Assembly (NCBI GenBank): GCA_963801475.1
Contig: CAWDEX010000001.1
Location: 1,426,001-1,490,000, forward strand
Direction of reading: 5' to 3'
Source of the DNA: DAOMFB01 sp963801475
Lineage (GTDB): Bacteria; Acidobacteriota; Thermoanaerobaculia; UBA5066
DNA length: 64,000 nucleotides
In this document: one piece after another, positions 49,992 through 59,167 of the stretch
Layout: the number at the start of each line of letters is the position of its first letter
Position numbering within the stretch: position 1 is the stretch's first letter
Notes under the pieces: generated by a model
The model's database searches: none
Seen by the model: only the letters and a program-made list of their open reading frames with translations
Told to the model about the DNA's origin: nothing
Position numbers and translations under genes: made by a program

Positions 49992-51149
49992 ATGGAACGG
50001 GCGGGCGCCGTCGTGGTCGGAGGGGGTGCGGTCGGGTGCGCCGTCGCGTGGCAGCTGGCCGACGCGGGGATCGGGAGCGTCTTCCTCCTCGAGAAGAACC
50101 TGCGGCTCGGCGAGGAGCAGTCCGGCCGAAGCAGCGGCGTCGTCCACGCCGGCATCTATTACGCCGAGGGGAGCCTGAAGGCCCGGCTCTGCGTCGAGGC
50201 GAATGCCCGGATGTACGAGCTGGCGGCCGCGCACGGCATCCCGTGCGCGAAGACCGGGAAGCTCGTGGTGGCGCCGGCGAAGGAAGATCTTCCCGCCCTG
50301 GAGGAGGTCCGGAGCCGCGCGACGGCCAACGGCGTGCCGGGCGTGCAGATGCTCGGCCGCCGTGAGACCGCGGCGCTGGAGCCGGCCCTTTCGGTCGAGG
50401 CATCGCTCCTGATTCCGACGACGGGGATCGTCGACGCCCCCGCTCTCGTCGGGACGCTGGCGCGCCTGGGCGAGGAGAGGGGGGCGTCGTTCCTCACGGG
50501 CTTCGAGGTGACCGCCATCCGGTCGGCGGGAAAGGTCTTCGAGGTGGCCGGGCGACGCCGCGGCGGAGCCGAGGAGACGCTGGAGGCGGGGGCGGTCGTC
50601 AACGCGGCCGGCCTCCGGTGCGACGAGGTCGGGCGGATGGCCGACCCGTCGGTCGAGGTGGAGGTGGTCCCGCTCCGGGGCGAGTACGGCCGGATGAGCC
50701 GCCGGCACCGCCCATCGCTGTGGCTCAGCGGCCGGAACGTCTACCCGGTGCCCGAGCGGCTCGACCTCGGCGGCGAGAAGATCCTGATGGTCGGGGCTCA
50801 CCTGACGCCGACGTTCTCCCTGGCGCCGGACGGCTCGACGGTCCCGGGAGACCTGTTCACCGTCGGCCCGGAGTTCAGGCTGGCCCCTTCGCGTGACGAC
50901 TACGAGTCGGACCGGCTCCCGATGGACTTCATCGTCGCCCGCGCGAAGCGCTTCATGCCCGCGCTCGACGTCGCCGACGTCCAGCGGGACTACTCGGGGA
51001 TCATGGTCCACCTTCGGGGCGTGAACGACTGGATTGTCCGCCGCGACGAGATGCGGACCGGGCTCGTCCAGCTCCTCGGCATCGACTCGCCGGGCCTCAC
51101 CTGCTGCGTCGAGATCGGGAAGCTCGTCCGGAAGATGCTCGTCGGCTGA
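49992..51149 (+). CDS. FAD-dependent L-2-hydroxyglutarate oxidase-like protein
   Basis: The 385-residue flavoprotein has the dinucleotide motif VVVGGGAVGCAVAWQLADAG at the N-terminus. SSGVVHAGIYYAEGSLKARL near residue 45 is typical of the LhgO branch of the DAO family. The Arg/Tyr-containing C-terminal part ends in SPGLTCCVEIGKLVRKML. It would oxidise L-2-hydroxyglutarate or a related 2-hydroxyacid. I prefer ATG 49992 over the in-frame TTG at 49977 because GGAGG lies 5 bases before it. Confidence 0.85.
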   Translation: MERAGAVVVGGGAVGCAVAWQLADAGIGSVFLLEKNLRLGEEQSGRSSGVVHAGIYYAEGSLKARLCVEANARMYELAAAHGIPCAKTGKLVVAPAKEDLPALEEVRSRATANGVPGVQMLGRRETAALEPALSVEASLLIPTTGIVDAPALVGTLARLGEERGASFLTGFEVTAIRSAGKVFEVAGRRRGGAEETLEAGAVVNAAGLRCDEVGRMADPSVEVEVVPLRGEYGRMSRRHRPSLWLSGRNVYPVPERLDLGGEKILMVGAHLTPTFSLAPDGSTVPGDLFTVGPEFRLAPSRDDYESDRLPMDFIVARAKRFMPALDVADVQRDYSGIMVHLRGVNDWIVRRDEMRTGLVQLLGIDSPGLTCCVEIGKLVRKMLVG

Positions 51150-51199
51150 AGGACGCGAGGATCGGCTCGACGGGACCGGTCGGATCAGCCGGCCTGGCG

Positions 51200-53560
51200 T
51201 CACCGTCTCCGGCGCCGCTCCTCCGCATAGAGCACGATGGCACGGTGCTGGCTGGCCCCGTCCAGACCGGCCTCGGCGACGACGGCGCGGCCGGAGCCGC
51301 TCCCGGGGAAATGCCCGTGCCGGTAGGGGTCGAGACTGAAGGCGCGCCCCGGATCGGATCGGATCCACCGGTAGAGAGTGGCCCTCGTGAAACCGGTGAT
51401 TCCCATCGCGATCTGCGCCTTCTGCTCCGGGAAGATCCGCTCGCGATCGGCCTCGGAGAGGCGGTCGAAGAGCTCGGCACTGGCCACGTAGTACGCCTCG
51501 ACGTCGATTCCGTCCCGCTCGAGGAGGGGGAGCGCCTCCTCCACGAACGCGTACGTGACGGCCGACTCCTGTAGTACGACGATGGCGTCCGGGTCACCCT
51601 TCGCCTCTCGCAGCCGGTAGACGCCCCGAGTCGCCTCGTGAGCCGGGGCGAGGCCCAGCGCCGGCCGGTCGAGCACCTTCTCCGGAGGACGCGTGACGAA
51701 GGGGGCGATGACGGCCGGCCGCTTTGCGAACGCCGCCGCCATGAGCGGATAGATCTCCTGAGGCTCCCACGGAGTCAGCGTGATCATCGTACGGGGCGGG
51801 AAATTCTCCTGAAGGAGCTGAAGGGGCTGGGGGTCGGCGTGGGTGGGACCGTCCTCGCCAGTCTTCAGGCCCGCGTGGGCGCAGACGAGGATCATCGGAC
51901 GGTACGGCTCGCCCGTAACCCCTTCCCGCGCCTGGTTTCCGATGGCGTGGAGCCGGGCGGCGACGTGCCCGAGCGGCGCCAGAAATGCCCCGTATGACGA
52001 GCCGACCCCGACGTGACGGCCGAAAGCCGACAGGCCCGAGAGGACGCCGGAGATGGCGTCCTCGCAGATGCCGCCGACGGCGAGGAGCCGGGAATCGGGA
52101 TTCGTCCGGGCGTTCCAGAAGCCGGCGGCGAAGCCGCGGGCCCCCTCGTTTACGCTGGTCGAGCCCAGAAGGTCGGCCGCGGCGACGAAGATCGCGCCGC
52201 CCGAGAGCCTGTTGAGGTGACCGAGCACCTTTCCGAGCTGGCCGCGAAGCGTCGTCTCGGTTCCGGGCGAGAGCGCGAGCTCGGCCGGGACCACGACCTC
52301 CGCACCCGGGCGCGTCCGCTCGTAGATCGCCTCGACCGACGGCGCGCCGTCGTGCGGGCGGCGGCCGCGCCGGTCTAGCCGCTCGCGCGACTCCCGGAGG
52401 GACGCGGCCAGGGCTTCCGCGACGGGCCGGTTGGCTTCCAGCACTCCCCGGACGAGCAGGAGGGCGCGCCAGAAGCACTCCTCCACGACGGCCGCATCCC
52501 GGCCGTCGGAGCAGCGCATGGCCCCCGGCTCGCATGTCGGCATCGACAGCTCGCTCCCGCGCACGGCCGGACGAAGCGAGTCGTAGAAGCCGGCGGAGCA
52601 GAGCTTGTGTCCGGCTCCGTGGGACGCCCGCCCCTCGATTCCGTACTCGAAGCCCTTCGTCGTCCGGTAGACGATCGCGGTCGGCTGCCCGTTTCGCATC
52701 TCGAGAGCCCGGCGCTGGGCCAGCGCGATGGCGGAGAAGTCCATCCCGTACGGCACGTCGACCACGTTCCAGTCATGCAGGTGGAACAGTTCCATCGGCG
52801 TCCACTGGACGTAGTCGCCCGGCGTCGTCCCCTCGCGCGTCACCCGGTCGGAGTCGATCGAGGACTGGTTCCAGTCGACATGGACGACGACGTTGTCGAG
52901 TCCCGCCGACCCGGCGAAAGCGAGCGCTTCGGAGGCACGGCCCGGCGTCAGGCCTCCCTCGCCCTCGATCACGTGGACGCGGGGTGGGTCGTCGCGGTAG
53001 ACGTCCCGCGCCGCCAGCGCGAGGCCGAGCGACGATGCCAGGCCAACGCCCGAGGCGCCGGTCGCGAGGCGGACGAACGGAGTGGCCGGCGTCGGATGCC
53101 CGTCGAGCGCGCGGGCGCGCAGGCTCGTAAAGAGCGGCGTGGCCGCCGTCGGATTCCGCCGGAATCCCAGTAGATCCTCGAGGCGGAGCTGTCCGGCCTC
53201 GTCCGGCGGGAGGAGGTCGGGGGCCCCTACGCGAAGCACCTCGTTCCGGAGCGCCCAGAGGGCGTAGAGGCCCATGGCCTTGTGGCCGGCGGCGTACGAG
53301 ACGAGGTCGGCGTCCGCGCGGGCAGGGCGCGAGACGTCGTAGTCCATCGGACCGAACAGAATCGACGCTACGATGCGCCCCGACGAGATGGAGCCCCCCG
53401 GATGCCCGGACATCGGCACGTAGTTGTAGAGCATCGAGCAGAGCGACCTGTAAAGCTCGTCGAGCAGAGCCAGCGGGGCGTGCACGGTCGGGGTCGCCGG
53501 CTCGGCCGGCCGGCCCGTCTCCAGGAGAACTCCGCGGCGCGGCCCGAACGGGACCGTCAT
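51200..53560 (-). CDS. Transketolase-like thiamine diphosphate enzyme
   Basis: The 786-residue protein has the thiamine-binding features of transketolases: MSGHPGGSISSGRIVASILFG near residue 50, VHVIEGEGGLTPGRASEALA near 190 with the Mg site, and a pyrimidine-binding domain with AVGGICEDAISGVLSG near 500. It is longer than E. coli transketolase (663), and DYVQWTPMELFHLHDWNV resembles pyruvate dehydrogenase E1 enzymes more. Substrate assignment is therefore uncertain. It lies 18 bases upstream of the aminotransferase stop on the same strand. Confidence 0.8.
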   Translation of the reverse strand: MTVPFGPRRGVLLETGRPAEPATPTVHAPLALLDELYRSLCSMLYNYVPMSGHPGGSISSGRIVASILFGPMDYDVSRPARADADLVSYAAGHKAMGLYALWALRNEVLRVGAPDLLPPDEAGQLRLEDLLGFRRNPTAATPLFTSLRARALDGHPTPATPFVRLATGASGVGLASSLGLALAARDVYRDDPPRVHVIEGEGGLTPGRASEALAFAGSAGLDNVVVHVDWNQSSIDSDRVTREGTTPGDYVQWTPMELFHLHDWNVVDVPYGMDFSAIALAQRRALEMRNGQPTAIVYRTTKGFEYGIEGRASHGAGHKLCSAGFYDSLRPAVRGSELSMPTCEPGAMRCSDGRDAAVVEECFWRALLLVRGVLEANRPVAEALAASLRESRERLDRRGRRPHDGAPSVEAIYERTRPGAEVVVPAELALSPGTETTLRGQLGKVLGHLNRLSGGAIFVAAADLLGSTSVNEGARGFAAGFWNARTNPDSRLLAVGGICEDAISGVLSGLSAFGRHVGVGSSYGAFLAPLGHVAARLHAIGNQAREGVTGEPYRPMILVCAHAGLKTGEDGPTHADPQPLQLLQENFPPRTMITLTPWEPQEIYPLMAAAFAKRPAVIAPFVTRPPEKVLDRPALGLAPAHEATRGVYRLREAKGDPDAIVVLQESAVTYAFVEEALPLLERDGIDVEAYYVASAELFDRLSEADRERIFPEQKAQIAMGITGFTRATLYRWIRSDPGRAFSLDPYRHGHFPGSGSGRAVVAEAGLDGASQHRAIVLYAEERRRRR

Positions 53561-53578
53561 CCCGTCACCTCGACGTCC

Positions 53579-54922
53579 TCAAGAGAGGTTCTCTCCGGCG
53601 CGCACCCACGAGGCAAAGCCCGCGCGGTCGTCCAGCGCGGCGCCGATCCGGCGAATCGCCTCCTCGAGGTCCTCGAGGCCCGTCGCGATCGAGATCCGGA
53701 GGAAATGCTTCCCCTCGTTTCCGATCGTGCCGAACGACTTGCGGTCCATCGTGGCCACGTGGTGGCGGAAGAGGAGGAAGAGCTGCAGCAGCGTGGAGGG
53801 CGTCGTCCGTTCGGCCTGCGGCTTCGGCAGCGCCCGGAAGGCGTCGAGCACTCCGAGCCGCTCGCACGCCCCCGCGACGTTCGGAAAGGCGTAGAAGGCT
53901 CCGCGCGGCTTCTGGCACCGGATCCCGTCGATCCGGTTGAGCGCGTCGACGACGACGTCACGGCGCTGCTGAAAAGCCGCCACCATTCGCGCGATTCCGG
54001 GCAGGCTCTCCGGCGACTCGATGGCGACTTTGGCTCCCATCTGGTTGAACGGGGGGACGCAGCTGAAATAGTTGATGTTGAGATTCTTGAAGACCAGGGC
54101 CTCCTCCGCGGTGGGAAAGACGGCCCAGCCGAGCCGGCCGCCGGTCCAGGAGTACGTCTTGGAGGCTCCCGAAACGATGACGGTCTTCTCCGCCATCCCG
54201 GGCACCGAGGCGATCGAAGAATGGGTCGCGCCGTCGAAGAGAATCCTCTCGTAGACCTCGTCCGAATAGACGCGGACGTTCGGCGGGCAGCGCGAGAGGA
54301 TCACGCCGGCGATCTCCTCGAGCTGCTTCCGCCCGAGAACGCCCCCGGTCGGGTTCGAGGGGGAGTTGAGGAAGATGAGCCTCGTCCGGGCGGTGATCAG
54401 CTCCGCGAGGCTCTCCGCGGAGACCGCGAATCCCGTCTCCTCTTCGAGATGGTAGGGGACCGGCCGGGCTCCGACGTATCGGGTGAAGGACTCGTAGATC
54501 GGGAACCCGGGGCTCGGGTAGACGACCTCGTCGCCCGGGTCGCAGTAGGCCTCCTGGCAGAAGCCGATGGGCGTCTTGGCGCCGGGAAAGACCACGACGC
54601 GGTCGGGCGTGATTTCGAGTCCGCGCCTCTCGCCCATCTCCCGCGCGATCGCGGCCCGCAGGACCGGGAGCCCCTGAGGGTCGCAGTAGTGCGTCAGGTC
54701 GGCGTCCAGTTGCCGCTTGACCTCCTCGCGGATGTGCTCGGGGAGCGGGAAGTCCGGCTCTCCGAGGTTGCACTTGATGACCCTGTGGCCGGCGTCCTCG
54801 ACCTTCTTCAGATACGGGCCGATCTTGAAGGCGTTCTCGGTGCCGAGGAGCTTCGTCCGCCGGGAGAGGAGTTCTTCGGCGGGCAGCTGTCCTGTTCGGG
54901 GTTCCGCGACGAGCGACGTCAT
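53579..54922 (-). CDS. PLP-dependent class I/II aminotransferase
   Basis: The protein (about 447 residues) has the PLP Lys motif SGASKTYSWTGGRLGWAV near residue 235. The phosphate-binding and substrate segments KCNLGEPDFPLPEH, FLNSPSNPTGGVL and YSDEVYERILFDG are also present. Residues about 365-395 form an unusual insert (KPQAERTTPSTLLQLFLLFR). An aspartate- or alanine-type transaminase is likely; the substrate is not set. ATG 54922 is preceded by GGGAGG at a good distance. Confidence 0.88.
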   Translation of the reverse strand: MTSLVAEPRTGQLPAEELLSRRTKLLGTENAFKIGPYLKKVEDAGHRVIKCNLGEPDFPLPEHIREEVKRQLDADLTHYCDPQGLPVLRAAIAREMGERRGLEITPDRVVVFPGAKTPIGFCQEAYCDPGDEVVYPSPGFPIYESFTRYVGARPVPYHLEEETGFAVSAESLAELITARTRLIFLNSPSNPTGGVLGRKQLEEIAGVILSRCPPNVRVYSDEVYERILFDGATHSSIASVPGMAEKTVIVSGASKTYSWTGGRLGWAVFPTAEEALVFKNLNINYFSCVPPFNQMGAKVAIESPESLPGIARMVAAFQQRRDVVVDALNRIDGIRCQKPRGAFYAFPNVAGACERLGVLDAFRALPKPQAERTTPSTLLQLFLLFRHHVATMDRKSFGTIGNEGKHFLRISIATGLEDLEEAIRRIGAALDDRAGFASWVRAGENLS

Positions 54923-54964
54923 CGGTACCACCTCCCGCTCCGCGTCTTACACGCCACACCCTCT

Positions 54965-55000
54965 GAAGACCGCCTTGACGCGGCGGCCAAGCCGGTCTTC
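54965..55000. repeat. Inverted repeat between hypB and the aminotransferase gene
   Basis: GAAGACCGCCTTG and CAAGCCGGTCTTC pair over 12 of 13 positions around a 10-base loop. On the minus strand it lies about 70 bases after the hypB stop and 43 before the aminotransferase start. It has no T-run, so it is more likely a leader hairpin or processing site than an intrinsic terminator. Confidence 0.6.
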
Positions 55001-55069
55001 GGAAATGCTGGATCATGCTGCGCCCGGGAGCGACGGGGAGTCAAGGGACAACGATCCGGGGGCTCCGTT

Positions 55070-55738
55070 TCACAGGCGGCGCTTTTTCGAGAGCTCGGCC
55101 GAGAGGAGCGCGTACCAGCCTTCCATTCCCGCCCCGGTCTTCGCCGACGTTTCGAGGAGCGTCCCTCCGGGGCTCAGCGTCCGGATCTGCTCTCGGACGG
55201 CCGGAAGATCGAAGTCGACGTGGGGGAGGAGGTCCACCTTCGTGACGACGGCCACGGGAGCCTTCGAGAAGATGCCCGGGTACTTGAAGGGCTTGTCGTC
55301 CCCTTCGGTGACCGACAGCAGGACGACCTTGAAGTCCTCGCCGAGGTCGTAGCTCGTCGGGCAGATGAGGTTCCCGACGTTCTCGATGAAGAGGACGTCG
55401 AGGCTCGAGAGCGCCCCCTTCTCGTCCTCGAGGGCCCGACGGACCTGCCGGGCGTCGAGGTGGCAGGAGCCTCCCGTCAGGATCTGCCGGGCCGGGATGC
55501 CCTGGCGGCGAAGGCGCTCGGCGTCGCGCTCGGTCGCGATGTCCCCCTCCAGTCCGCCGAGGGAGAGCTTCTGTTTCAGGTCGGCCACGGTCCGCTCGAG
55601 GAAGGTCGTCTTTCCGGAGCCGGGGGAGGAGATCAGGTTCACGACGAGCGTCCGACTCCGGGCGAAGCCCTCGCGAAGCTGCGCGGCCGCCTCCATGTTG
55701 GCGGCGAGGACCTTCAGCTTCACGTCAACCTGTGTCAT
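55070..55738 (-). CDS. hypB: Hydrogenase nickel incorporation GTPase HypB
   Basis: The 222-residue GTPase delivers nickel to the hydrogenase. The P-loop SSPGSGKTTFLE is near residue 38, ENVGNLICP near 115, TKVDLLP near 160 and SAKTGAGMEGW near 205. CHLDARQ carries the conserved Cys-His metal pair. The N-terminal His-rich nickel store of some HypBs is absent. The ATG overlaps the hypA stop by four bases, so hypA-hypB is an operon. Confidence 0.94.
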   Translation of the reverse strand: MTQVDVKLKVLAANMEAAAQLREGFARSRTLVVNLISSPGSGKTTFLERTVADLKQKLSLGGLEGDIATERDAERLRRQGIPARQILTGGSCHLDARQVRRALEDEKGALSSLDVLFIENVGNLICPTSYDLGEDFKVVLLSVTEGDDKPFKYPGIFSKAPVAVVTKVDLLPHVDFDLPAVREQIRTLSPGGTLLETSAKTGAGMEGWYALLSAELSKKRRL

Positions 55739-56106
55739 CTCGCCTCCTCCGGCCCTTCGGCGTCCTCGAACGTCACGTCCCTCACGTCCAGCTCGTCGCC
55801 CCCTTCGATTCTGAGGACGCCGCCGCAGCGGGGGCAGAGCTTGAGCCACGTCCCCTTCGCCCGCTCCGCGATCTCGCCGCACGCCGCGCAGGTCTGCCGG
55901 GCCGCGCGCCACTCCACGTTCAGCAGCGCCCCGGCGTCCGGACCGTCGGAGGTGATCGCCTCCCAGGCGAAGGTCAGAAGGTCGGGTTCGATGGCCGACA
56001 GCTCGCCGACGAGGACCCTCACCGAGGCGAGCCGCCCTCCTGCGTGGGAATCCGCCGTCCGTCGGGAGATGGCGTAGATCTCGACGGCGATCCCGGTCTC
56101 GTGCAT
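55735..56106 (-). CDS. hypA: Hydrogenase nickel metallochaperone HypA
   Basis: The 123-residue protein begins MHE, whose His and Glu bind nickel. The zinc site is CAACGEIAERAKGTWLKLCPRC near residues 75-97, with two CxxC pairs, and the RVLVGELSAIEPDLLTFAW segment is characteristic. It is separated from the other hyp genes by about 18 kb. Confidence 0.93.
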   Translation of the reverse strand: MHETGIAVEIYAISRRTADSHAGGRLASVRVLVGELSAIEPDLLTFAWEAITSDGPDAGALLNVEWRAARQTCAACGEIAERAKGTWLKLCPRCGGVLRIEGGDELDVRDVTFEDAEGPEEAR

Positions 56107-56184
56107 CGGGCCGGATGGTACCCGACGCCTCGCTCCGCGCGGCTTCCGCCGGCCGCCGGTGGGCCTGATATCGTTCGCCGCCAC

Positions 56185-57525
56185 ATGACCAGCGAACCGA
56201 ATCGGGGCGCTCGTTCCGTGACGGAGTCGAGCGCACCGGGGACTTCTCCGGCACGGCGTCGGTCCGTCTCCGGACACCTCGCCGACGCGCGCGGTGTCAG
56301 CCGGCTGGCCGTCACGGCCGTGAGGGGCGTGACGGACATCGTGGAGAACATGCACGGCAACATCGTCCGCCTCTCGCCGATCGTGGGCGAGCGGCGCCCG
56401 AAGCCGCTCGGCGGGATTCCCGGCCTCGTCTACCGGAGCATTCACGGCGTGACCCGGGCCCTGGGCGTCGGGCTCGAGACCGCGTTCGCGCTGGGGGCCG
56501 CGCGGAACGAGGGCATTCCGTCGTCGCCGCGAAGAGAGCAGCTCCTCGCGGTGCTCAACGGCGTCGTGGGAGACCACCTGGCCGAGACGGACAACCCACT
56601 GGCGATCACGATGGGCTTTCGCCTCGACGGCCAGCCGTTGAAGCTGAACCGTGCGGCGCTCTCGGCTGCCCTGGCCCCCGCGGGGCGCCGGCTCGTCGTT
56701 CTGATGCACGGGCTCTGCCGAAACGATCTGGGCTGGCTCCGCGAGGGGCACGACCACGGAGCGTCGCTCGGCCGCGACCTGGGATACACGCCGGTCTACC
56801 TCCACTACAACACCGGCCGCCACGTCTCGACGAACGGACGCGAGTTTTCCCGCCTGATGGAGCGCCTGCTCCAGGAATGGCCCGAACCGGTGGAGGAGCT
56901 GGTCATCCTCGGCCACAGCATGGGCGGCCTCGTGGCGCGGAGCGCCTGCCACTACGGGAAGCTCGCGGGGCATGAGTGGCTGCGCCGCCTGAAGAAGATG
57001 ATCTTCCTCGGCACGCCGCACCACGGCTCGCCGTTCGAGCGGGCGGGACACTGGACGGAGATTCTCCTGGGAGTCAGCCCGTATACGGCGCCGCTTGCAG
57101 ACCTGGGGGCGGTCCGGAGCGCCGGAATCACGGATCTTCGGTTCGGCAGCGTGCTGGACGAGGACTGGATGAAGCGGCGCGGCTTTCACGCGCACGACCC
57201 GAGACGGTTCGTTTCCCTGCCGCCTCGCGTGAAGTGCTACGCGATCGCGGCCAGCAAGAGGCCGGATCCCGGGCTTCGAAAGAGGCGGCTGACCGGAGAC
57301 GGCCTCGTCCCGGTCACGAGCGCGCTCGGCCAGCATCGCGAGGAAGCCCTGGCCCTGCCGATTCCGAAATCACGCAAGCGCGTCTTCTACGGGCTCGCGC
57401 ACCTCGACCTTCTCGGCAGCCGCGAGGTCTACGACCAGATCAGGCTCTGGGTGGCGGAAGGGGAGAAGCCCCCGGCGGCGTCGGGGGAACATCGTGTCAG
57501 CCCGGCGGGATCTTCCCGAGCGTGA
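56185..57525 (+). CDS. PGAP1-like alpha/beta hydrolase (lipase/esterase type)
   Basis: The 446-residue protein has VVLMHGLCRNDLGW near residue 178 (oxyanion segment) and the nucleophile elbow LGHSMGGLVARSACHYG near 250. A following IFLGTPHHGSPFERAGHW segment is typical of PGAP1/triacylglycerol-lipase-type hydrolases. The Asp and His of the triad are expected near GDGLVPVTSAL and GLAHLDLL. Residues 1-130 are a separate helical region (VTDIVENMHGNIVRL). There is no clear signal peptide. Confidence 0.85.
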   Translation: MTSEPNRGARSVTESSAPGTSPARRRSVSGHLADARGVSRLAVTAVRGVTDIVENMHGNIVRLSPIVGERRPKPLGGIPGLVYRSIHGVTRALGVGLETAFALGAARNEGIPSSPRREQLLAVLNGVVGDHLAETDNPLAITMGFRLDGQPLKLNRAALSAALAPAGRRLVVLMHGLCRNDLGWLREGHDHGASLGRDLGYTPVYLHYNTGRHVSTNGREFSRLMERLLQEWPEPVEELVILGHSMGGLVARSACHYGKLAGHEWLRRLKKMIFLGTPHHGSPFERAGHWTEILLGVSPYTAPLADLGAVRSAGITDLRFGSVLDEDWMKRRGFHAHDPRRFVSLPPRVKCYAIAASKRPDPGLRKRRLTGDGLVPVTSALGQHREEALALPIPKSRKRVFYGLAHLDLLGSREVYDQIRLWVAEGEKPPAASGEHRVSPAGSSRA

Positions 57526-57724
57526 ATTGCAGGGCGCCCGAGGGGCACCTCCGGATGGCGGCGGCGACCTCTTCCGCGCTCGCCGCGTCGGCCTTGACCC
57601 ATTTCCTGCGGCTCACGTCGAAGACGGCCGGCAGGGAGTTGAGGCAGACAGCCGAGTGAATGCAGACGTTCGGATCGAAGGTGACGGTGATGCCGGGCGC
57701 CGTGTAGGTCTGCAGTCGCTTCAT
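57497..57724 (-). CDS. Small ferredoxin-like protein (divergent 4Fe-4S)
   Basis: The 75-residue protein is a short Fer4_19-type domain with Cys residues at about 21 and 27 (VCIHSAVCLNSLP) and 60 (RRCPSGALQF). It fits the small family of uncertain electron carriers that follow oxidoreductases. It converges with and overlaps the hydrolase gene by 29 bases, and nothing nearby tells its partner. Confidence 0.8.
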   Translation of the reverse strand: MKRLQTYTAPGITVTFDPNVCIHSAVCLNSLPAVFDVSRRKWVKADAASAEEVAAAIRRCPSGALQFTLGKIPPG

Positions 57725-57786
57725 GCCGCCTCCGTGGTCCCGCTCCCGGGCCGGGTGGAATTATCGGCGAACAGCCCGGACGTCTC

Positions 57787-58248
57787 TCAGTACCGCGCGC
57801 CGTGCTCGATCCAGAGCTTCAGAAGGGTCAGGACTTCCGCCCATCCGGCCGTCCGCCGGAACATGTCCTGAAGTCCCTGAACCGAGTCTTCGTAGATCCC
57901 TTCCTCGAGGCTGACGACCGTACCGGTCCCCAGGTGCGGTTTCGACGCTTCTCGAAGCGAGACCGTGACGGTCGTCCGGTAGTTGCCGAGATCGACCGGC
58001 CACTCGAAGGCGAACAGTGTGGGGCGCTGCCACTCGACGACCGAGCCGTCGTACTCGCCGGTGAACCCGTCGAGACCGTGGTCCTTCCACCGGAAGACGA
58101 GGATTCCACCTCTCCGCGGCTCGAGCGTGCAGCCCGACGTGAACCAGTCGTCCAGGCCCTCCGCCGTCGCCACGGCGTCGAAGACGCGGTCCGGGGTGGC
58201 GCGAATGAAGGTGCGGAATCGGACGACGCGGTCGAGCGCTTCAGGCAT
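57787..58248 (-). CDS. AHSA1/START-like SRPBCC domain protein
   Basis: A 153-residue protein beginning VRFRTFIRATPDRVFDAVAT with the helix-grip pattern DDWFTSGCTLEPRRGG, FRWKDHGLDGFTGEY and a C-terminal WAEVLTLLKLWIEHG. These proteins bind small hydrophobic ligands. It lies 18 bases after the YciI gene, and such pairs often occur as operons. Confidence 0.82.
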   Translation of the reverse strand: MPEALDRVVRFRTFIRATPDRVFDAVATAEGLDDWFTSGCTLEPRRGGILVFRWKDHGLDGFTGEYDGSVVEWQRPTLFAFEWPVDLGNYRTTVTVSLREASKPHLGTGTVVSLEEGIYEDSVQGLQDMFRRTAGWAEVLTLLKLWIEHGARY

Positions 58249-58266
58249 CTGGTCCCTCCTCGCGCC

Positions 58267-58566
58267 TCAAGGCTTCAGGGGAGACGTGGCGCCGGGACCG
58301 ACCACCGTGGTCCAGGGACGGACGCGCCACCGCGTGACGAGGCCGTTTTTCACGTACGGATCCGACCCGACGAAGCGCTCGGCCACCTCGGGCGAGTCCC
58401 CCTGAAAGAGCAGGATCGCGCCGTCGACGGGATCGCCGAGGGCGCCGGCCAGAACCATCTCGCCGCGGTCGACGGCCTGCCAGGCGAGGGCGAGATGTTC
58501 CGCGCGGAATTCGCCCCGCCGCGCCAGGTAGTCCGGGGAGACCTCGTAGAACAGGAGATAGTGCAT
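58267..58566 (-). CDS. YciI-like (YCII-domain) protein
   Basis: A 99-residue protein with MHYLLFYEVSPDYLARRGEF, HLALAWQAVDRGEMVLAGAL and the family ending VKNGLVTRWRVRPWTTVV. The single conserved His (in HLALAW) is the usual active-site candidate in this ferredoxin-like fold. It lies 26 bases from attC G, and I read it as backbone next to array 2. Confidence 0.83.
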   Translation of the reverse strand: MHYLLFYEVSPDYLARRGEFRAEHLALAWQAVDRGEMVLAGALGDPVDGAILLFQGDSPEVAERFVGSDPYVKNGLVTRWRVRPWTTVVGPGATSPLKP

Positions 58567-58591
58567 TCGCCTGGCTCGCCTCCTTCAGGCA

Positions 58592-58652
58592 GCCGAACGA
58601 TACGCCGCCCCGGGGCGAGCGTAACCGAGTCCGCTGAAACGCGGGGCTAGAC
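58592..58652 (-). repeat. attC site G (61 bp, array 2)
   Basis: On the minus strand it runs from GTCTAGC to GTTCGGC. The hairpin (GCGTTTCAGCGGACTCGG ... CTCGCCCCG) is a diverged version of the family, with an extra base relative to the 60-bp sites. It follows the DUF1801 cassette gene by 54 bases. Confidence 0.65.
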
Positions 58653-58706
58653 AGCACCCTCCTTCGGACATTGAAGGCCCGCACCTCCACGGATCCACCT
58701 GAAGCA

Positions 58707-59117
58707 CTAGCCAGCCTCAAGCCGCTGTTTCATGTCGGCGTACGCTGCTTCGACCAGCTTCGTGAGCGCCGTGACATCGAACTGGCGGCCGGGTCCGAGT
58801 TTCACATGACGCATGAACTTGCCCGTACCCTCGAGAAGACCCGTCGGATCAGCAAGGTGGGCGCCATGAAAGAAACCGACATTGACGTGGGCCGTAAACG
58901 CGTTGACGTAGCCGAAAGCTGCGTCACCTACGCATGCGGTCGGATGGCCATCGTGCAGTACCTCTCGAACGTCGCCTCCACAGTCGCGCATGACGCCGAA
59001 CCAGCACTGCGCGATCGCCCCCAGCTCGCCGGAGTGCTCCTGGAGCCAGGCGTCGACAGCAGGATCTCGCCTGACAGAACCGGGGAAGCGCAGAAATCTA
59101 TTCACAGTCGGTTTCAT
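58707..59117 (-). CDS. DUF1801-domain protein (cassette gene)
   Basis: The 136-residue protein begins MKPTVNRFLRFPGSVRRDPA and contains NAFTAHVNVGFFHGAHLADP and GTGKFMRHVKLGPGRQFD, a DUF1801-type pattern similar in general layout to the protein encoded at 42215. The ATG at 59117 lies 51 bases from the core of the site at 59168. The upstream in-frame extension crosses that site and is unlikely to be translated. Confidence 0.8.
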   Translation of the reverse strand: MKPTVNRFLRFPGSVRRDPAVDAWLQEHSGELGAIAQCWFGVMRDCGGDVREVLHDGHPTACVGDAAFGYVNAFTAHVNVGFFHGAHLADPTGLLEGTGKFMRHVKLGPGRQFDVTALTKLVEAAYADMKQRLEAG

Positions 59118-59167
59118 AGACGTCCCCGTCCAACGCGAGGCATTTCGACTGACGCCCCCGGGGCGCT

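Noticed and set aside
57497..57525. Frame error suspected at the hydrolase/ferredoxin overlap
   Set aside because: Both C-termini look natural and the overlap is short; convergent overlaps occur elsewhere in the window.
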